Origin: Labia minor
Taxonomy: Eukaryota; Arthropoda; Insecta; Dermaptera; Spongiphoridae
DNA: 64,000 nucleotides
Assembly (NCBI GenBank): GCA_963082975.1
Contig: OY720344.1
Location: 10,341,580 to 10,405,579, forward strand
Reading direction: 5' to 3'
A program made the translations under genes and the position numbers. The notes beneath the pieces are model-generated. The model saw nothing but the letters and a program-made list of their open reading frames with translations, made no database searches and was not told where the DNA came from. Below, one piece after another: positions 56,239 through 64,000 of this stretch (the first letter of the stretch is position 1; every line of letters begins with the position of its first letter).

Positions 56239-57200
56239 CGATTGAGAAGTTATATAGGAACTACCATATATATATATATTAATCTGGTTTAATATTAAAA
56301 ATTTAAGTTCACCCTTTAAATAAAGTAAAAATATTTATACAACTCAAATCATTCTATTATATATATTATATTATATATATATATATATAATTATTATACA
56401 TATTTTTTTTTATGTTTTTTTTTTAATTTATTTAATGAGTTTTAAAAAATAAAAATTTCTTTCTTTCTTTCTTTTAAACAATTTTCTCACGTTTTATGTC
56501 ATTTTTGTATTAATCAATATTAAACAACTTATGTATAGGATTTTTTTTATAATGATTATCTAAAAATTAAAATAATTAAAAAAAAGTTTATTCAAATTTT
56601 TCGAAGTGAGTTTTTTTTACCAGACTTGTTTAAAAAATTAACTTAATGAGAGGAGAGGGGTTGTTTTTGAAAGGTTGATGCATGATAGACATTCATTTTT
56701 CTCCCTATTATATGTTATTTATTATTTTTTTTGCTTCTAGACTGTTAACTTCCAAATAGATTTCTATTGAAAGTGTAATTTGAGAAGGTCTATTTTTCTC
56801 TGAAAATTACCATTTTCGGAAATAGCGTGCCTTTAGAAGTAATTCAGTTAAATTTCACCCGAAATTATCATGATTTTTATTTCTATTAAAATACAAATGA
56901 AAACCTTACGTTAACCACAAAAAAAAATTCTAATTTTAGAACTAATGAATTTGTTTCATTCCAAAGAATTCAACATTCTTATTTAATTTAACATATTAAA
57001 ATGAATTAAATATGAATTATATATATATATATATATATATACCATATATTTATATAAATATTGAATAAACAATTTGTATAATATGTATATTAATAAATTA
57101 TATTTATTTATATGACCATTATTATACATTGATGATATTAATTAATTTTATCATTATCATATTTTATCGCCTGCATCTAATTTATTCTCTCTCTTTTTTT
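56194..57200. other. AT-rich DNA, (TA)n tracts and a (TTTC)n tract
   Basis: (TA)n at about 56206-56236, (TTTC)n at 56457-56474 and (TA)n at 57018-57040. No gene was recognised. Confidence 0.5.
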
Positions 57201-57827
57201 ACAGACCGACGATAGTAAGGGAGGTATTGTTTTCACACCAAATTTCACATGTGGGGATTTTTACATATCTCCACGAATCATGCATTTTCTAAACAGAAAA
57301 AAGTATTTTTAGCATGATGTCTGTCCGTCCGTCCGTCTGTCCGCCCGTATAGATGTGTACAGCCTGAACGGCTCAACGGATTTTGATGAAATTTGGTATA
57401 TTTACTTAATGCATCAGTAGGATGAATTGATCAACTTTTGGTGCAAATCCGGAAACCGGAAGTGGTAGTATTAGCGATCGACGATAGGAAGGAAAGGGTT
57501 ATTTTCACACCAAATTTCACATGAGGAGATTTTTTTATATATCACCACGAATCATGCACTTTGTATTGGTTTTATCCTCGGGAAAATCATATTTATTAGT
57601 TTTTTCTTAATTTAAAATTATATGACGTCATCCAGCCATTCATGACGTCACAGTCTGGTCTTACATATATATTATAAATAAAATAAAATTAAAAATATTT
57701 ATGTTATATGCCTATCTGTTTTTTATTACATTAATAGATATATTAAAATTATTTGAATTGTTTCTGTAGCTGGAAATTAATTTATTTCAAACTGACGGTC
57801 GGTTCAGAGCTGGCCACAGGTCAACTT
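57201..57827 (-). mobile_element. HelB full-length copy (minus)
   Basis: From ACAGACCGACGATAGTAAGG, with (CCGT)n at 57324-57338, CCGGAAACCGGAAGTGG and paired TGACGTCA boxes near 57624 and 57644, to CCACAGGTCAACTT. It is one of the best preserved copies. Confidence 0.85.
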
Positions 57828-58567
57828 ATTTCAATTAAATTTGTATTAATATCCTCATTTCATCATATTTTCGGTCTACCTAATCTTTTACCAATTGGTT
57901 TCACTATGTATTTTTCCCCCCTCTAAAACTAACTATAAATATTAAATAATATGATTTAATAAGTAAAATATAATTTAATTAAAAGTTTTTTTTTTATACT
58001 TTGTTGTTGAAAAAGTCTATAAAAAAAGTTTTACTCCGCAATCAGTCTATAATCATAATTAAGTAAATTGTATTAATATTGAAAAAGTTTAAGTTATGTG
58101 GTTTAGGCTTGGTAGCTACAGAAAAATATTCAATACAGTCTGCTCTCGACTTTATTGACGGTTGTATAAGAGTATTTAAGAGTTCTGTAAAAGAGTGAAC
58201 TCGCATAAAAGCTCACAGTAAAATATCGTACAGTTACAACTGGGCGAGGTTGTTTAACAATGCGATGATCAACCAAATTTTTTTATTAAAAAAACGATTT
58301 TAAATGATTAATTAGAAAAGTAGTTTCATCCGGTTATTTATTGGGCATTTCGTTTAAGAGTCCTTGTTAAAGAAGGGAGGCTCATTACATAAGAAGACTT
58401 TTCAATTAAGCAACGCGTCCATTTAATATTTTATGGATTGGAATAAATAATCCATTTCTATAGAATTTTAAGACAAATTTATTATTTAAGATAATCGCAT
58501 TCATTATCTAAGAAATGAATTTAAGAAAAACAATAAATATCTTCTTTCTTTGTAATTATTTTTACCA
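57828..58567. other. AT-rich DNA, nothing recognised
   Basis: A mixed patch at 58130-58400 contains unique sequence without coding signal. Confidence 0.45.
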
Positions 58568-59389
58568 TTTTCACGAAAATTTGCGATGTCGAGATTTTGA
58601 TGTTTTTATACGTTTTGAAGGTCTCTGAGTCATTTTCACTAAGGTTGAGATGAATGTAAATTAATAGAGTCTAATTTTAAAGATGATCCTCTTCTATTCT
58701 TGTAATCAAAACAAAATTAATAGGATAAAGCAAAAAGAATAATAACATAAGTTAAAATAATAATAGTATATTTATATATAATAAAATAATTTATACTTCT
58801 TTCCTACAGATTTATTTTTCTGTCAACCTAAAAATGTCAATTTTATTAATCAATTTTTTTTCTCCAATTTTTGTCAATAAATAATAAATTAAAGGATTAC
58901 AACAAATGAATTTTTAAGTTAATATCAACTTTATACATAATTCATTAGTTTTCTAGCAAGTTTTGAGAAATGTAGCTCATTCGGGAAAGGGTAATTTCCT
59001 ACCAAGTTTTCTTTTTTTTCCTGTAAACCTACTGTAAAAATAAAGATATATGTTTGATAGTTTTTCACATGATTAAAAATTGTATAAAACTGCTAGATAT
59101 TGAATTTCAGCCTGATTAAATCGCTCAAAGTACCGGAATTAATTTTTTCAAATTTTTAAATTTTGACTTAAAAATGAAGGTAAAAGTTTTAAATTTAAAT
59201 TTATTATATGTTAATTAATTAAATTAATTGAATAACAATACTAAACTGTAAATTTAATTTTTTTAAATTAATTAATCCAATTTAATTAGACTAAATTTAT
59301 AATATTTAATTAATTAAATTTAATTAATACAAATATAATATATGCTAATTAATCCAATTCAAATTTGCAAGATAATCTTGACACTCCAG
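58568..59389 (-). mobile_element. Diverged HelA (subfamily 2) with foreign insert
   Basis: It starts at TCACGAAAATTTGCGATGTC, without the hairpin. Between about 58655 and 58945 it is replaced by unrelated AT-rich sequence. It resumes at TTTTCTAGCAAGTTTTGAG and ends GACACTCCAG-type sequence at 59389. The TTTGACTTAAAAATGAAGG segment groups it with the copy at 31411-32520. Confidence 0.72.
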
Positions 59390-60940
59390 ATTTTTTTTGT
59401 TTTTCAAATTAAAAATTAATATATTAAAATCAATTTCAGTGTAAATTATATTTATAGTATATAATAAGATTTGAGATATGGTGGATATCATTAAGTAGTT
59501 GAATATTTGCCATTAAATAAATAAAATATATTATGTTGAAAAATTATCATTAAATGACATTTCTTATCATCATTCAATTTTGTTATTTGTATTAAAAAGA
59601 TATTAAAAATAAATTATAAATAAATATTTCAAATTAAATCTTAATAGATATCTGAATGAGTTTTTTTTTTATGAAAAAGCATTTTAATAAATAAATTATT
59701 TAGTATAAGTAGTAATTTTTCCTCTATAAAGAGTTTGTTTTTTTTTATATTTTTCCTCTTCATTATCTATGAAATCGTTATTGGATTATAATTATAATAA
59801 TTTTTCAAATTTAATCTTTTATTTTATAAGATGATTGAAATAGAAAAATTGATAGCTGCATCAATTCTTATTTGACCTCCAAAACAATTCGATTGGTCTT
59901 TAAATATAATACTCAATTGATTTAATATTTTGAAATCAGTGATTGAATTTAATTTATTTTTTATTATTCTATCGATTAATGTGGAAATGGTATCCCAACT
60001 GAAAATAACGTTCATACTATCATCATTTCCAGTCCCAATCCATTCTCTCCCAATCTATTATTACACGTATATTATCATCTTCCCACTCAGCGATCTACAT
60101 ACTAAGAAGTAGGCATTTTCTTTTATTTATTATAAAGAGTTTTATCAACATAGATTCAACAGGAAGCAGTTTATGTTTATTTGAAAACAAATTTTAATTC
60201 AGAGAAGAAAACAAATACTTACTAAAAATATTATTAAAAAAAACAAAACTACTAAAAAGGGTTAAATTAAATATCTAAAATGAACATACTATGTTATTAT
60301 TTAATTATCTGTATTTTTTTCATCCATTAATTTATTTAAAAATTGACATTATCTAAATCCGATAATTTCTAATCTTTTAAAAAGATCGACTTGTTTGTAT
60401 TTGATAATATATTATAATCATTCATGTAATTACTATTGACAGTTTTCAAATATTCTATATAATTCTACAAATGAAGGTGAAACATTACATAGACTTACAT
60501 GTAAATATAAATAAAAAAAAAAGATAATTAATTAAAACGATTACAATTTGATTGTCATTTTAAAAGATAAATAGTAATATACCTATATGTCTCATTTAAA
60601 CATATATATATATATATATACACCTATATACCAACTATATATATATATATATATATACTATATATGTGTAGTAATTGTCTCATTTGATTAATTTGCATTC
60701 TTGATAACGTAATGATAGGTTGTCAATTAAAATGATTTATTATCAGTATCATAGGTAGTTCAGGTTCAGTTTGAAATGAGGATATTCTTCTTTGAAACAT
60801 GTAGCAAAATTTTATATTATTAGAAAAAAAAATATATATTTTTCTATCTTTTTATGTAATAAACATTTACTTAGATGAAAAGTTGAAATAGAATTAAGAT
60901 TAAATATAATAAATGATATTAATTTCGGTATTTATATTAA
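59390..60940. other. AT-rich DNA; (TA)n at 60602-60655
   Basis: Low-complexity AT-rich sequence, with two (TA)n runs flanking a short unique segment around 60620-60635. The opposing frames at 59824-60112 are not convincing. Confidence 0.45.
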
Positions 60941-61390
60941 ATGGTCATCCAGTCATGGATTTGGATAAAACTTTACCAGTGGTTTTAATTCCAGATAAAA
61001 AAAATTAAAGTTTGCCATATTAGCTTATTATGAACCTCGAAATATGATGTCATTAAGTAATGTATTTTATTGATTAAATCACTAATTTGTTTACTTATTC
61101 CTAATTTTCGGTTATTTTAGAGAAATTATTTAATTAATTAATTTTTTAATTTTTCTATGTTTAATCCGAACTGAAACCCCCCCCCCCCCCGAAAATTAGT
61201 GGAGCCCTCTGATGGTCAATTAATAAAACATGGTAGGTAAATAGAATTAATATGCAAACTTTAATCCTTTTTATCTCATAAACTAGAAGCGACCCGCAAA
61301 AATTGCATAAGAAAAGTTTATTAGGAATTAAAAAAAAAGGAACCCACTGGTAGTAAAGTTTTATCCAAATCCATGACTGGATGATCATTC
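60941..61390. repeat. Foldback-like element with about 50-bp inverted ends
   Basis: ATGGTCATCCAGTCATGGAT at about 60942-60961, continuing GGATAAAACTTTACCAGTGG, pairs with the reverse complement at about 61335-61390 (CCACTGGTAGTAAAGTTTTA, ATCCATGACTGGATGATCAT). The interior has a C-run at 61178-61190. No coding capacity was seen. Confidence 0.72.
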
Positions 61391-62789
61391 AATCTAATTA
61401 CCTTAATTTTATTTATATTAGAAGTAATATAAAATTTAAATCAATGAAAAATTATAGAATTATTTATTTACATTAATAAAGTATACAAGGAAATACAATT
61501 TTACTAATAATAGAAATGTAAAATTTATTTATTAATCAATATGGATGGTCTAGTTTAAATAAAAAGTAATTTAATGAAATTGTTAAAAAAAATTTTTTTT
61601 TGTTTCAAAAATCAATGAAATTTTAATATAAATAATAAAATTAATAGATAATTATAAGTAAGATTATTATTTTACAAATGGAATAACTTTAATATTTATA
61701 CTCTCTTTTTTCATATTTCTTTTCCATAAACATTCAAAGTTCCTCTTTACGATTATATGCATGCATGCGTATCATTTTTAGCTCTTTTATTAAATTATAA
61801 AAGAATTTTTCCAATAGAAAGCAAATCATAAGTACCATATATATTGGAAATAAATATTTTATTATGTAAATATTTCCTTTTTTTTTATCTATATATTTTG
61901 TGTTTCTGAGGTTAAATCTTTTAATTTCATAAATTTTATAGAGATAATCATTTTGTTAGTCAAAATATTAACAATTTCTAGGAAAGGTAATGTCAGATTA
62001 AAAAAATACACAAAAAATAATTATTGTCTTTATATGATAAAATATTTTAGTAATTATTTAGATGTAATTATGTAGATGTTAGGGCTATAATCAGTTAAAG
62101 ACAAAGATTTTCCTCTTAGAACAAAACTCCTTTTCACTTTCCATTTAATATTAATTATTTAAATATTATACTAAATAAGTTGTTGTTTTTGTCATTTCTG
62201 AACTTTTAAGTTAAGTTGAGCGTTAATGAAATTTAATAAACTCTTTTGTATAAATGAACAACTTTAAAAGGTATTATATTTAAATTAATTAATGTCTCTT
62301 GAGGAGGGTCCCCTTCTGTAACAGTTAAGCCTAAGTCGATGTTCAATTTCATTAAAAAGTGTGTTAAATAAAATATAAAATCTGTTTTAAAAGTTTTGTT
62401 ATACATATTAGTATTATTATTATTATTATTAATAATAATATTAATCTAATGATTCAGTTTAACTTTATAATTGTATAAATAATAATAATAATAATATTAA
62501 TTAATATTATTTTTCATATAAATAAATATTTTAATAATTTAATATCCATGTTTTATCTCCTCATTTTTTTGATTTTTATCAATAATACATTTTTTTTAAA
62601 ACTAACATTAGAATAGTTTAGAATACTATATTAATAGTTTCTTCTCATGAAGTCATTCCATCAATACTTATACCATTTATTTTAAAAAAAAAAAAAAAAA
62701 ATTAATTTATTAAGTTTTTCATTTAAAACAATTTTATAAATTTGTCAACTGGTTAAAAAAAATGATAAAAAAGAAAAAAAAAATGTTTA
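61391..62789. other. AT-rich DNA, nothing recognised
   Basis: (ATT)n and (ATA)n runs near 62412-62495. No gene or element was identified. Confidence 0.5.
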
Positions 62790-62794
62790 GAATG

Positions 62795-62935
62795 TTGAAT
62801 CGACTTATCAAGTTGGTAGAATCGTTATCCTTGATGACTCCCCATTCATAGTGATTGGGGAAGCTTACAGGATCGAAAACGATTTACAGTCTTGATACTT
62901 TCCAGACTGTAATCCGAACGATTTAATCAGGCTTA
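62795..62935 (+). repeat. tRNA-like SINE head (tentative)
   Basis: CAAGTTGGTAGAATCG resembles a tRNA D-arm/A-box, and CAGGATCGAAAACG about 60 bases later resembles a B-box. There is no second copy in the window to confirm it. Confidence 0.3.
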
Positions 62936-62959
62936 CAATTTTAACTACGAAAAATTAAA

Positions 62960-63300
62960 GAGAGATATTGAATTTTTTTCCTCCGTTATCTTTAATTGGA
63001 TCATGACATCGTCCTCGACCGTTTCTTTCTAAGTGTCCGCCTATTCTGTCGATTAGTGAGGGGCACAAAAGCGACGTCTCCGAACCTCAAAAGCCTCTTG
63101 AGCCACTCGCACTTTCAACGCTATTAGCACTTGGCACGACTTCATTTGCTTCCCAATTTAGTGGAGCACCATTTTCCTTTCCACTTTATTCTATTAAACA
63201 ACGATTCAATGCATTAAGTTGAATACCCATTGGAGAGAGATGAAGCATTTTTACAATCCAATATTAGCCATGTTTTTTTCTTGCTTTATATTTGGCTGTG
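62960..63300. other. GC-balanced patch of unknown function
   Basis: About 250 bp of higher complexity and CpG content (CGTCCTCGACCG, GCGACGTCTCCGAACC). No frame or repeat signature was recognised. It could be an exon or a regulatory element. Confidence 0.25.
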
Positions 63301-63479
63301 GAAAAAATATAAATTCTTCAAAAGGAAAAAAAAAAATATTAAAATAATAAAAAATAAAAAAATACTCTTTAAATCCATTAAAAAAACCAAATGATAATAA
63401 ACATTCTTAATAATTTGGAAAGTTTTGATAAATATAATAATATTTTATTTTATTTAAAAAAAAAAAGAAAAAGGTTGAG

Positions 63480-63560
63480 CACACAATTTTTGACTTGAAC
63501 TTGTGAATATGAGGCAGGTTCGCTACCCACACACCCAAAGGCGCCTTACTCGAATGTTCT
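63480..63560 (-). repeat. tRNA-derived SINE head fragment
   Basis: On the minus strand GGCGCCTTTGGGTGTGTGGG is followed by TAGCGAACCTGCC (A-box-like) and CAAGTTCAAGTC (B-box-like). The start matches the GGCGCC start of SINE-1, but the SINE body is missing. Confidence 0.5.
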
Positions 63561-64000
63561 AATAAATAATAAATAAAATTAAGTCCTCCCTCAAATATCC
63601 TAATAATTAAAAATTATTTGTTCAAATTTTTTTCTTACTTTATACCATTTTATTGTAAAATAACTTGTATTAGTATATGGTATGTTACATATTTCTAAAA
63701 GAGACTTGAAATTATTATACTCTTTGAAAATTTGAAATCATTTCTAAAAATAATGTTTGATAAGTATAGGTATTAATTTATCAATAGTTAAATATATATA
63801 TGTATATATTTACCTATAGATAGTAAGAAAATCATTCTAAATTTAAATCATTGTCAGAGGTCAGTGACCAGACCATCTATAGTGTTATAATCCGCATCCT
63901 ACAGGATGTACAAAGTTAAATTAATGAATTAGCTATATCTTTGTCTCTCTCTCTCTTTCTATATATCTCTCTCCCTCTCCCTCTATTTTTAGAATAGATA
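63561..64000. other. AT-rich DNA ending in a CT-rich microsatellite
   Basis: A (TC)n-rich tract runs from about 63942 to 63985. Nothing else was recognised. Confidence 0.5.

Noticed and set aside
11871-59389. Autonomous Helitron/Helentron with Rep-helicase
   Set aside because: No copy of HelA or HelB has a reading frame beyond microsatellite artefacts. All are non-autonomous.

Overview
The window is AT-rich, repeat-dense nuclear DNA from a metazoan. The mix of elements (mariner, pogo/Tigger, hAT, Penelope, RTE-like LINE, Helentron-like elements, tRNA-derived SINEs and env-less Ty3/gypsy elements) and the very low GC suggest an invertebrate, perhaps an arthropod. The species cannot be fixed from the sequence; a copepod-like genome would fit but is a guess. 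No host protein-coding gene could be supported. Every convincing long reading frame belongs to a transposable element, so the window is intergenic or lies inside very large introns.

Layout. 1-13 kb: hAT MITEs with clear 8-bp target duplications (614-823, 2703-2991), a tRNA-derived SINE with a 15-bp duplication (4766-5058), a decayed Penelope-like element with a GIY-YIG endonuclease (6560-7690, minus), a pogo/Tigger MITE (11251-11749) and the first copies of a Helentron-like family called HelA here. 13-27 kb: mostly AT-rich DNA with a few GC-balanced islands (13.0-13.7, 20.7-21.2 and 24.5-24.8 kb), HelA copies, a large inverted repeat (22542-22861) and a perfect 40-bp palindrome (16786-16825). 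27-39 kb: a second Helentron-like family, HelB, with several near-full copies. One HelB lies inside a HelA and one HelA lies inside a hAT element. An RTE-like reverse transcriptase tail lies at 37306-37530.

39-56 kb holds the main feature: two complete, related Ty3/gypsy elements (39428-44865 and 50314-55885). Each has LTRs that look identical by eye and both sit in (TA)n DNA. In each, pol lies in the -1 frame relative to gag, with a canonical slippery heptamer at the junction. Each has an unusual long-spaced Gag zinc knuckle. Each also has a 12-base sequence at the 5' LTR/leader junction that is the exact reverse complement of a site inside its own LTR. The two elements differ at these sites in a compensating way, which suggests self-primed reverse transcription. 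Each has one younger insertion: an antisense SINE with a 12-bp duplication in gag of element 1, and a Tigger element at a TA in the integrase of element 2. Between them lie a mariner pseudogene, a HelB copy, a LINE remnant and a hAT MITE. 56-64 kb has one SINE, one HelB, one diverged HelA, a foldback element and tRNA-like SINE heads in otherwise featureless AT-rich DNA.
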